Source: Ophiosphaerella korrae
Lineage: Eukaryota > Ascomycota > Dothideomycetes > Pleosporales > Phaeosphaeriaceae
Direction: 5' to 3'
Assembly (NCBI GenBank): GCA_028456385.1
Contig: JALNQF010000284.1
Location: 1-53,731, forward strand
DNA length: 53,731 bases
Position 1 is the stretch's first letter. The number at the start of each line of letters is the position of its first letter. This document shows, in pieces, positions 1 through 8,892 of the stretch. Under the pieces are notes generated by a model. The model did no database searches, had not been told where the DNA came from, and was given only the letters and a program-made list of their open reading frames with translations. The translations under genes were made by a program, and so were the position numbers.

Positions 1-61
1 AGCTATATAAGCTATTTAAGCTACTCTACTATATATAAGTAGCTTAGCTTAGATAGCTCTT

Positions 62-109
62 TAATTAATAATTATCTTCTACTTGTTCCTAAGCTCGCAT
101 CTCGTAACA
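62..109. repeat. Short direct repeat, copy 1
   Basis: About 48 bp, reading TAATTAATAATTATCTTCTA at its start, match 812-859 with mostly C/T and G/A differences. Both copies end in a run close to CTCGTAACA / CTTACAACA, as an LTR end would. The sequence upstream does not match, so a full LTR pair is not shown. Confidence 0.45.
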
Positions 110-811
110 AATAGTTATTATAAGTATTTATTATAGTCTTAGTAGTAAAAGTACTCTTAATACTTAATATTCTTTAGCTTTTTAGTTAGTTATCTTAAGA
201 TTTAGGTATAAGAATTTAAGATTACTTTATTTAAGATTTAGATATTCTTCTAATTAGCTCCTAGAGTATAGTATTATATTTACACTTATAATTAATAAGC
301 TCTTATAAAGATTTTCTTAGATTCTAATATTATAGAGCTTAATCTAGATAGATATAGTAGTAATTTCTAAAGTTATAGAATTAGTTACTATTAGTAGGGT
401 ATTATTTATTTACCTTAGCTAAATTAGTTAATTATTTAGCGTTAGAATTACTTCTATACTAACTCTAGTGTTTACCTTTATTTAATTTACTATAGGTATT
501 AAGAAGCGCGTATTTAGTAAAACAGACGTCTCTAGTCTTACTTTAAGTAGGTATACTACTAGTAGTAAGATCTACTAAGTTATTATTAAATATAAAAGTA
601 GCACTATTTTTCTTTAGTTTAAGGAGATAAGTTACTATTTATCGCAAGAAATTAATAATTGTTATAAAGGATTAACAATCTTTAGCATAATACGAAGCTC
701 TACATCTAGAGCTAAGATTATATAGGTATAGAACCTAAATAGAATAGGAGGAACTAAAAGATCTAGTAATCTTATGTAGATGTATAAACTATCTCTTTTG
801 TAGTTACTTAG

Positions 812-859
812 AATTAATAATTATCTCCTATTTATTCCTAAGCTCACGATCTTACAACA
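812..859. repeat. Short direct repeat, copy 2
   Basis: Second copy of the 62-109 repeat in the same orientation. The 700 bp between the copies holds no recognisable gene. It may mark the ends of a small degraded element. Confidence 0.45.
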
Positions 860-1028
860 GTTATAAGCCTAGTTCGCGAAGTTTTTGTTGCGTACTTATA
901 CAAGCTCTTAGCGTTGTAGTCCTAATCTATTCCCTGCCTCCTTATCTCCTACTTAAGCTCACTGGAGCTACTTGAGCTCACTAGAGCTACCCGTTATCTA
1001 CGCCTATCTCGCTAGGGCTCCTTACTGT

Positions 1029-1042
1029 GGAGGGTCCCCTCC
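1029..1042. repeat. Perfect GC inverted repeat
   Basis: Arms GGAGGG and CCCTCC are separated by TC, in an otherwise AT-rich context. It could form a small hairpin. No U-tract follows that would suggest an intrinsic terminator, and the setting is eukaryotic. Confidence 0.4.
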
Positions 1043-1189
1043 CTAAGCTACTATAGATATACAGAGCTTTAGGCGCAGTAAAGATGTTGTACGAGTAAAC
1101 GTAGTTTACTGTAGAGTGTATCTCCCTTAGCTAGCTATTAATGTATAGAGCTTTGGCGCGACAAACGCTACTAGTCGATTGAGCTCTCT

Positions 1190-1483
1190 ATGCGAGCTGG
1201 GATACGATGGAATACTGGAGTAGATATTGATGGCTGGAAGGAGCAGGTATCGGCAGCTCTCGTACGAGCTGAAAACCTACGACTCCAGGACCCTGGACTT
1301 GTAAGAGCTCTACGCTCTCTCTCTCTCTGGATTGACGATTATCTGGATCTCTCAACTACTCTCAGTTGCTCTCGGCAGCTCTACTCGCAAGCTTGTAGAG
1401 CTAGGGGGTGTGTCGCGACTAATTTGAGCTCGGTTCAGGCTCCTCCGGCGAGCTCTAAAGAACCCTATAGAGAGCTAAGATAA
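1190..1483 (+). CDS. Hypothetical 97-codon open frame
   Basis: An ATG-started frame of 97 codons ends at TAA at 1481-1483. It is rich in Leu, Arg, Ser and Ala, with a likely amphipathic central helix (residues about 15-55, including the run GWKEQVSAALVRAENL). There is no signal peptide, membrane segment or known motif. The frame lies in the only part of the left flank that escaped heavy RIP, and this alone makes an open frame more likely. No fungal promoter or intron signals were identified. It may be a fragment of a larger protein that continued outside the island, or a chance frame. I do not recognise it. Confidence 0.25.
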   Translation: MRAGIRWNTGVDIDGWKEQVSAALVRAENLRLQDPGLVRALRSLSLWIDDYLDLSTTLSCSRQLYSQACRARGCVATNLSSVQAPPASSKEPYRELR

Positions 1484-1772
1484 CTGAGGTTATTAGGCTC
1501 GGTTAGCTATATATACTCAGCTCGAGCTGAGATCACAGATAGTTAATAGATCTTCAACTCTCTCTACAACGTGCCAAATTTGCTTGTTACACTTAGTAAT
1601 TAAGAATCATAATATACTAAATTAATAAGCTAGGTTTTCTCTTTAAAATTTATATTCGCTTATATTTTTAGCTATTTTATTTGTAGAGATATTACAGAGG
1701 TAGCTTTTAAAAGTTCTTGCCTACTAGCCTAGAATAAGTTAATTCGGTTTTTTCCTCCCATCTCTACCAAGG

Positions 1773-1936
1773 TTACTCTGTTCCTCTGTTCCTCCGTTCC
1801 TCCGTTCCTCCGTTCCTCCGTTCCTCTGTTCCTCCGTTCCTCCGTTCCTCTGTTCCTCTGTTCCTCCGTTCCTCTATTCCTCTATTCCTCTATTCCTCTG
1901 TTCCTCTATTCCTCTATTCCTCTATTCCTCCTTTCT
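1773..1936 (+). repeat. 8-bp pyrimidine tandem array (TTCCTCCG/TTCCTCTG)
   Basis: About 20 head-to-tail copies of an 8-bp unit, TTCCTCCG, with variants TTCCTCTG and TTCCTCTA. The plus strand is nearly all pyrimidine apart from one purine per unit. Units toward the right end carry A where earlier ones carry G, the change expected from RIP or CpG deamination. No coding frame is evident across it. Confidence 0.9.
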
Positions 1937-2176
1937 TTATACTTATTACTACCTTCTAACTTAATAATCTTCAAAAATGTACAAGGATACGCTTAACTTA
2001 AGCTTAAGTTTTCTCTTAAAGTAGATCTTTCTAATACTTCTTCTACGTATAGGTTACTTTAGCTCTATTTTTAAGTACTCCTTTCTTTATAGCATCTTAC
2101 TTTATCTATACCTAGTAAGGCTTAATAGTATTTAAGCTAAGTAAATTCTTATTTTAAAGTAGCTTCTAGATCTTGT
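1937..2176. other. Flank of the outer LTR element, nothing recognised
   Basis: AT-rich RIPed sequence. It ends in CTTGT at 2172-2176, the left target-site duplication of the LTR element that begins at 2177. Its continuation in the ancestral sequence is 40365 onward. Confidence 0.5.
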
Positions 2177-2332
2177 TGTCAGATTTGCGGGTTACAAATC
2201 GATGGATGTGAACTGGAGTGAGAATTAAGTGGATTGATTGATCTCTGTGTGTGTCTATCTCTAACCCTGCGCTACGATCTTTTAGCTGCAGCGGGGTTAG
2301 TAGCTTAGCGATTGTCGCACGCTCATCTGACA
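2177..2332 (+). repeat. Left LTR of outer element (156 bp)
   Basis: Bounded by the inverted 8-mers TGTCAGAT and ATCTGACA. It aligns with 40035-40359 but lacks a 169-bp block present there (about 40132-40300). The missing block is flanked by CTGCG on both sides in the right copy, so a deletion between 5-bp repeats in the left LTR explains the length difference. It is less RIPed than its partner: CA and TG are retained. Confidence 0.8.
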
Positions 2333-2751
2333 CACCCCTTCAGTTTGGCAACTTGTTGGCAAGCTAGATACTTATAAGGTGAGTGTGAGATTGTCGAGGT
2401 AGTTTGACTTATAATAGCCCGGCCTCCTTGAATAGTTCGTATAAGTGGCTATCTTTTGATAATTGATTGCCGAGCCAGATCTTAGTTCTCTGGCCTGCAC
2501 TGGCGCGTTGCTTGATTGCAGTTCTGAGTTGATGCGTACCGCAGATTCGATGCGCAGTAGCTGAGTTGATTCAGTGGCGAGCTAGGTTCGATCGATCGCC
2601 ATCTCGATTCTCATCTGAATCTCACATGCTAGCTCGGCCAACGTCAGTTCTAGCGACGTCACAGTTGGTGCGGCTCACCGCGTCGCATCTGGCAGCATCG
2701 CAGTTGGCAGTATCGCAGTTGGTGCTTTGTGGTCGAGTTAGAGGCGAGCTA
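2333..2751. other. Left internal part of outer LTR element
   Basis: Noncoding, with moderate GC and retained CA/TG. It contains short imperfect repeats around 2660-2730 (GCAGTTGG-type words recur). The 67-codon frame at 2566-2769 runs across the end of this segment into the pogo inverted repeat, so it is not taken as a gene. No clear tRNA primer-binding site (TGG...) follows the left LTR directly. Confidence 0.6.
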
Positions 2752-2803
2752 CCGTGTCTGTGCGCGTGATGCCTCAGTTCGCGTGATGCCCCACCCCCAC
2801 CAA
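2752..2803 (+). repeat. Left terminal inverted repeat of pogo element
   Basis: Pairs with 39380-39432. Only a few C/T differences separate them. An internal direct repeat GCGTGATGCC occurs at 2763-2773 and 2781-2790 and may be a transposase binding unit (inference). Confidence 0.9.
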
Positions 2804-2839
2804 ACTTGAGTTTCTACAACACGCGATAACTCCACCAAT

Positions 2840-3174
2840 ATGGACCCGATTCAAGCTGCAATTGAAGAAATCGAATCGCAAGAACAAGGAGAAGGTTTTT
2901 CATATAGAAAGATTGCTGCCAAACATAATGTTGAAGCATCTACGCTACGCCGAAGACACCAAGGCCTGACAAGCTCAAATCAGACTAAGAAACTCAACTA
3001 GAGAAAGCGTAGCCTACAGCAAGAGGATAAGCTTGTACAGTATATTAAAAAGCTTCTAGAGGGAGGCCTTCTACCTATAAGAGAGATAATAAAAAACTTA
3101 GCGTTATAGGTAGCTTACGAGACTATTAGCTAGAGCTAGGTAACTCGCTTCCTCTATCAAAACTAGAGCTTACT
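2840..3174 (+). pseudogene. Pogo-like transposase, N-terminal piece
   Basis: Translation starts at the ATG at 2840, in the good context ccaccaatATGg, and begins MDPIQAAIEEIES. It stays open for 53 codons to a TAG at 2999-3001. Residues about 8-45 form a psq/pogo-type helix-turn-helix (FSYRKIAAKHNV then STLRRRH). The frame continues through RIP-made stops into a CENP-B/Tc5-type DNA-binding region (QQEDKLVQYIKKLLEGG, PIREIIKNLA, VTRFL). Known family role: this half binds the element's terminal repeats. The first ~160 bp are nearly free of RIP, while the rest is progressively mutated. Gypsy-C is inserted after 3174 (target TTACT), and the gene resumes at 26877. Confidence 0.85.
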
Positions 3175-3562
3175 TGTTACGACTGTAACAAGAGAAAATC
3201 AGATAGAACCAATCAGCCCCACTACAGAAGATAACAACGCATATAACCTATAGGGGAACGAACTTGATTGGGAAACCAACTATAATAGAGGCAAGTAACA
3301 AATTCGTAAATTCGCGATCTTAGCGAACACGAAGTCGCAAATTACTAAGGAAGCTCAAGTATATAGTTAATAGCGACGCGCATTATTAGGATAGCATTAG
3401 CAATCTAATCTCTAACCTAGAACGCTAATACTTAACATTGCACACATAAATTAACTATTGTTTATAGTTATTGCTAATTACAACACGAGCTTTTATTATT
3501 ACCTCTTAATCTACTAACACCTTAGTAGTTACTTATAGTCGACAATAGGCGACCCTATTATA
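3175..3562 (+). repeat. 5' LTR of Gypsy-C (388 bp)
   Basis: Starts TGTTACGACTGTAACAAGAG and ends GACCCTATTATA. It has one copy of the ~54-bp internal unit (near 3294-3350), where the 3' LTR has two, which accounts for its 55-bp shorter length. It is notably less mutated than its partner. Confidence 0.9.
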
Positions 3563-3626
3563 CCTTGCTAATTTAGACATTAGGAGAAGCAAAGCGAAAG
3601 TAACGTATAGTCTAGCTAATACGATA

Positions 3627-5494
3627 ACGTAGTTTACAAGCAAGTAGGTATTATAAGTAAGTAGGTACCTTACTAACTTTGCGCACCTATTTAAGCGTAC
3701 AACTTAACAACGTAGTAGAGTAGCGTAGATATATTAATATATTAAATCAAGTAGTATCTACTATATCATTTTTACATATACGTAAGTTGTGCCTAGTCTC
3801 TCTACACCTCTTATAGCGCGCGCGAGCCTAGCGACTTAGGCCTAATTACTCTCTATCTTAACGCTGTTTACTAACTTAACGCTATATAGCCTCTCTCTAA
3901 GTAAGTATATCTTCTCCTTATCTCTTTATTAAGACTCCTTATATCTAAATCTACTTCTTCTTCTATAATCTACGCTTGCTAGCTACCTTATTAGCTTTCT
4001 TAAGACTAGAGATCTAATCGCGTATTAACTTAGCTAATAGTACTATTTTATAAGCTCCCTTTTTAAGTTAATTAATTGCGTTAATAATTAGTACTAGTAA
4101 CAAGCTCTTGTACTAGCGTACGTACTTACGTATAAGTGTTAACTAAGCCTTTAGCTTACGTACGTTACTTAGCGTATAAGGTACCTAGGGAACTTCTAGT
4201 AGAGTAGCTAGAGTAGGCGTATAGAGCTAAATATTAAGTCTTAAGATAACTACTTCTAGCTAGAGTAGAATAAGGCTAGTAGCCTAAAAAGCTAAGTAAA
4301 TATTTACTCTTATAAAGGCTTAGTTAAAGGCTACGTAGAAGGCTAGTAGGAATTTAAGTTTAGTAATATAATTAATATAGTTCTAGATTAGGCTCTTAAC
4401 TTAATAGCTATACGCCTTCTTTAATAGAGAGAAGTAGCTAATATTAAGAGGCTAAAGTAAGTAAGATAAGTAAGCTAGTATATAGAGCGTATAGATATTA
4501 TTCTCTTTATAGATCTTATAGAACTTAAGAGTATAGTAGCTCCTATAACTATTAAGTATAAGTAGCTAACGCGTACTAACTACTTAGTTCTTTATATACT
4601 TATTAAAGTACCTAAGCTAGTTAAGAGCTATCTTATCTATTATCTAGCTATTTTTACTAATTACGATAGCCTAGTCTTATAAGATATAGTCTTCCTTGTA
4701 CTAAGTAGTAAGTTAGTATTTACTAGTAAAGATAAGGAATAGTAGGACTATCTAGCTAGTAGCGTTAATTACCTAGATTAATATTACCTACTTACAATTA
4801 CCTAGCTAAATAGCCTTTAGCTAGCCTCTCTTCTCTAACTTAGTAATAACAAGTTAAGTTTAGATCTTACCTATTATAAAGCTAGCCTTGTTAAAGTTAT
4901 AGATATCTTTATTAGCTATCTTATACGTAGCTTTTATACGCTACACTAGCTTAAACTAGTAACTTATAGTAGCTAGATCTTTATATAAGGCTTACTACCT
5001 ATTATATATATAATTAAAACGCGTTGTAAGACTATCTATATACTTAATAAAGTTATACGCCTAGTAGATACTAATAGGGCTACCTTTACGCTAAGTAAGT
5101 AGTTTATTAGCTATCTTACGTATAGTAGCTAGAGTTAGAGTAAAACTACGAGAATCTAGATTAAGAATATAATTAACTATTACCTCTTTCTCTAGCTAGC
5201 TAAGCTTCCTTAAGTTAGGCTAGCAATTATATTAAGTAAAGATACTAGCGCGTTAGCGATTAAGTGTAGTTCGCGATATATTAAAGGTCTAGCTAGTAGT
5301 ATTCTTAGTCTTTATCTAATTTAAGTTAAGAGCTAAAATAGTAAGCTAAATACCTACTTCTTTTAAGAGTAATTAAAAGGTATTATATAGAGCTATTGTA
5401 TATTAGAGATAAGATAAGCGCGTAAAGTTAGTAGGGTACCTACTTACTTATAATACCTACTTACTTATAATACCTACTTACTTATAAACTATGT
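3627..5494 (-). mobile_element. Fot1/pogo-like DNA transposon (1868 bp)
   Basis: Inverted ends start ACGTAGTTTACAAGCAAGTA on the left and, on the opposite strand at the right end, ACATAGTTTATAAGTAAGTA. They continue with iterated AAGTAGGTATTAT units. The flanking TA at 3625-3626 and 5495-5496 is the TA target duplication: joining the flanks recreates the Gypsy leader seen uninterrupted in Gypsy-A. Size, target and coding content fit the fungal Fot1 group. The right repeat has one more AAGTAGGTATTAT-type unit than the left. Confidence 0.9.
3800..5390 (-). pseudogene. Fot1-like DDE transposase, RIP-inactivated
   Basis: Reading the minus strand from about 5390 down, I see a psq-type HTH (NISRTTLNR), then a CENP-B/Tc5-type region (LEKEVIVNYILNLDS), then a DDE_1 catalytic domain. 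The three acidic catalytic positions are all lost. The DxDE-like motif reads DIYNFNKASF (about 4876-4910), the second motif reads LLILNSYRSYYTL (about 4527-4566), and the PLD motif reads PLN (about 4429-4456). Asp-to-Asn and His-to-Tyr changes are the products expected of RIP. Gln positions are stops. No ATG survives, so the true start is unknown. The product would be a ~500-residue cut-and-paste transposase; the length agrees with the family. It is certainly nonfunctional as it stands. Confidence 0.85.
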
Positions 5495-5496
5495 TA

Positions 5497-8463
5497 GTAG
5501 AAAGTTTAACTAAGAAACGAGTTAAAGTACCTCTAAGTAGTTATAAGTTAGATAATACTATATAGAAGGTAATTAAAGATTATCTAAATAACTTAATTTT
5601 AGAGAAAGAAGATATAAAGCTAGTAATTAATATATTAGAAATATAGAACAAAGAACTATAAGATTACGTTAAGTAGAATAAAGCCTAGATTAAAGCTATT
5701 ATTAAAGGATAAAACTAGATAGAATAAATTACCTATAGACTAGAAATAAGTATAATAAAGAAGCTACTTAAGATACCTATACTTAAAAAGTTTAATAGAA
5801 TAAAGGAGAAACTAAGACCCTTTATAGTAGTAGTATAACTCTAGATTAGTATATAAGTACTATACTTTAATAGAGAATATAAGAAGGTAATATATATAAG
5901 AATATATCTTAAAGAAGATATAATAAGATAGTTTAAATCTTACTAGATAGATTATATAATATATACTCTAGGAATATAAAAATATAAAATAAGAGCTATT
6001 TTTAGAAGCTATAAATACTTTATAAAATAGATAAAAGTAGTATTTAGAAATATAGATATTACCTAATAAGCTAAAAAAAAACTTAAAAGACTTATATATT
6101 ATAAAAGTATTCTTAAGTACGTATTATAGTTTAAGTAACTATTTTAAAATATAGAATAGAATAGGGTATCTCTAATATTATAGTTTAAATAAAGATTAAA
6201 CGTAAAAATCTAATACAAGATAATTTATATAGAGAAACTACAAATACTAGAAGCTCTAAAATAATAAGTAATATAGATAGATAATAATCTTTAAGAATAG
6301 AAAAAGAATAAGTATAAAGGCTAACCTAGGAATTAAGACGCTAGAGACTCTATAATCTTTAACGCTAATAAGGATAAGAAGAAACTTAAGAAAAATAAAA
6401 ACTTTACGTAGTTTAACTATAGTAATAAAGGCTACTATACTAAAGACTACTAATTAAAATAAAAAAAAGATATAGTATATTATAAATATAGAAAACTAGG
6501 ATATATTATAAAAGACTATAAAAGTAAAAACCTAAAGAAAGAAATATAGTTAAAGATAGCTAAAACTAAAAAAGAAGTACTAAAAGTATAGGCTAAACCC
6601 TAAAAGAAAGTAGCTAGAAGTAAAGAAATATAATATATAATACTTTATTAGACCTTTTATTATAAGAATAACTACTATATATACTTTTATAGTAAGTAGA
6701 GAGTAAGATAGTTTCTATAGAAGAATAAAATAGTAGTAATAAAAGAAAAAAGAATAAAAGTATAGCTAAAAGAGATAGTATATATAATAGGCCTACTAAT
6801 AGAAGAATTAGAAAGAAAAGAGCTCTAGATACTATTAATCTAGACTAAAGGACTAGTACTAGATAAAGAGACTACTATAGTCTTATCTAAAGAACTATAA
6901 AAAGATAAAAGATAAACTAATATAAGAAGTACTAAGTATACCTAGTTAAAAGGATATAGCTATAATAGCTATATAATAATAAATATAGAAGAATAAAATA
7001 AAGAATAGAAATTTATTTAAAAATACTTACTAGTTATAAGTATAGAAGAAGTATATAAAAACTAAAAAGAATATAATCCTAAAGTAAAAAAGTTTATAAT
7101 ATTCTAATAATAGATAAAGTAATATATAGTTATAGTAAGAAGAATAAATATATAAAGAAAATAGTAGTTCTTTATAAAAAAGACGTAATAGATTAATAAA
7201 GCCTATATACTATAAGTACTAATAGTATACTATATCCTAGTAACTATAAAACCTAAAATAGATAGATACTAAGTAGGAGATAATAAAAAAATAGAGCTAG
7301 AATATTTAGTATATATAGAGATATTATAGACATTAGACCTAAATATAAATTACTATACGTATAGAGAATAAAAAGTACGTAACTACGTATAGCTAGTATA
7401 AAGAAAAGGATATAATTACGTAAACGCAATTATAAAGAAAGATATCTAAAGTTAAGAAATAATTAGAATACTTAATAAAGAATATATAGTAATTAGGCTA
7501 AGACTAAAATTATCTAAAGAATATATTTAAAGAAAACTATAGTATAAATATATATATAATAAATATCTAAAATATAAAAATTATAAATATAAAACAAGAT
7601 AATAGCTCTAAAAAGATAAATAATTTAAAGAAAGACCTAAGTAAGAGAAGCTAGAAGGTATAAGAGGCTTATATATTATAAAAATAGGTATATATTAAAG
7701 AAATAAAGTCCGATTAATAATTAATAGTAGAGCTACAAAGAACTTTATAGAAAGTTAAAGAATAAGCTATATAATAAAAAAATACCCTTAATAATTAAGT
7801 ATAATTAAAGGAAAACTATTCTAGGAACCTATTAGGTTTAAGATAATACCCTCTATACTAGAGCTAGAAGTAATAAAGATTAAAAATATAGTTAACGTAT
7901 TCTATTAGCGAAGTAGCTATATTACCAAGACGGCTACTCTAAAACACACTAAAAAATCGAAAATTTAATATCTAATATCTTGATAACTATACTATAATAA
8001 CTTCTAAAAATTTAATAGATTAAAGATTATATATAAAGTAGTAATCTATAAAATTTTTAGAACGTGTAGCCTAGTTTATTTAATATTATTAATAAAAAAG
8101 TGTTTTTTACTATAGAAAATTTTACTATCTTAAGAACTACTAGGCTGCACGCTTTAAAAATTTTATAGATTACTACTATATATATAATCTTTAATCTATT
8201 AAATTTTTAGAAGTTATTATAGTATAGTTATTAAGATATTAGATATTAAATTTTCGATTTTTTAGTTTGTTTTAGAGTAGCCGTCTTAGTAATATAGCTA
8301 CTTCGCTAATAGAATACGTTAGAGATATAATAATAATTAATAATAAACAAAAAATTATATTAAGAATACTATAGTTATAGATAACAAACCTAAGAATTAA
8401 CTAGAGAATAGAAAGAATTAGCTACTCTAAGAAAGAAATATTAAAAGCTAATATAAGTATATA
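5497..8463 (+). pseudogene. Gypsy-C gag-pol, 5' part
   Basis: The frame begins with the block VESLTKKRVKVPLSSYK, matching Gypsy-A gag, and follows directly after the Fot1 insertion. The gag has two CCHC zinc knuckles near 6400-6525 whose Cys codons read TAT/TAC (Tyr). The aspartic protease motif is at about 7711-7755 and reads INSRA where the family has DSGA. The MITE at 7895-8319 and then Gypsy-B at 8464 interrupt it. Dense TAA/TAG occur at Gln codons throughout. The 3' part resumes at 22651. Confidence 0.8.
7895..8319. mobile_element. Fold-back MITE (425 bp, TA target)
   Basis: Two arms of about 180 bp (7895-8074 and 8138-8319) are nearly perfect inverted repeats around a ~63-bp loop. The ends read ACGTATTCTATTAGCGAAGT. 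TA at 7893-7894 and 8320-8321 is the target duplication: the same point in Gypsy-A (about 16860-16870) is uninterrupted. There is no coding capacity. The terminal ACGTA and TA target match those of the Fot1-like element at 3627-5494, so that transposase or a relative could have moved it (inference). Most arm mismatches are C/T or G/A. Confidence 0.9.
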
Positions 8464-8892
8464 TATTATAGGTACTACTAGGGTCGACTTCCTTATAGCC
8501 TAAAGGTATTAGTAAATTAAGGGTTAATAACAAAAGTTCGTGTAGTAATCTATAATAAGCTATAAACAATAGAAGATGTTTTGTAACTATCTTAGTATTA
8601 TCGCTTGTAGTTAATAATTAAATTACTAATACTATCCTAATAATATATATTGTTACTAACTATATACTTGTTGTAATCTATTAATCTATATTTACTAAGA
8701 CTAATAGATTGTAGATTACTCTAATCTATAATCTATTTATACTAAGAGCCTATAGATTATAGATTACTCTAGGTGTCCTAATTATATATAGTTTCTTAAT
8801 TAAGTTTATATTCCTTAGGGTTATATAAGTCTAAGTCTATTATTATAAGACTAATTAGTTCTATCTATAGTTCTCTTATTACTATTATAATA
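8464..8892 (-). repeat. 3' LTR of Gypsy-B (429 bp)
   Basis: On the minus strand it starts TATTATAATAGTAATAAGAG and ends CCTATAATA. It pairs with 22222-22650, with scattered C/T and G/A differences. A purine-rich tract lies just inside it (minus strand, about 8893-8912), as expected for a polypurine tract. Confidence 0.9.

Larger units (their letters stand above)
1..879. other. RIP-degraded AT-rich sequence, no gene seen
   Basis: The stretch is dominated by TA-rich words and almost lacks CA and TG. All six frames are broken by TAA and TAG. I recognise no domain. The only structure I see is a short direct repeat (62-109 and 812-859), annotated separately. It is probably the remains of an older mobile element. 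Confidence 0.6.
880..1560. other. Less-mutated island
   Basis: Base use changes here: CA and TG dinucleotides and GC-rich words such as GGAGGGTCCCCTCCC return, and AGCTC-type words are frequent. The island contains the open frame 1190-1483 and an inverted repeat at 1029-1042. RIP pressure is visibly lower than on either side, so this may be single-copy or recently arrived DNA. Confidence 0.55.

Noticed and set aside
1029..1042. Rho-independent terminator hairpin
   Set aside because: No T-tract follows, and the organism is a fungus, so bacterial terminators do not apply.
2566..2769. 67-codon open frame, plus strand
   Set aside because: It crosses from noncoding internal sequence of the outer LTR element into the pogo terminal inverted repeat. 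Its low-complexity repeats (SQL) come from DNA repeats. Not a gene.
3627..5494. Treating this as a plus-strand gene
   Set aside because: Plus-strand frames gave Gln-rich nonsense. The minus strand gave the ordered HTH, CENP-B-like and DDE blocks of a Fot1-type transposase.
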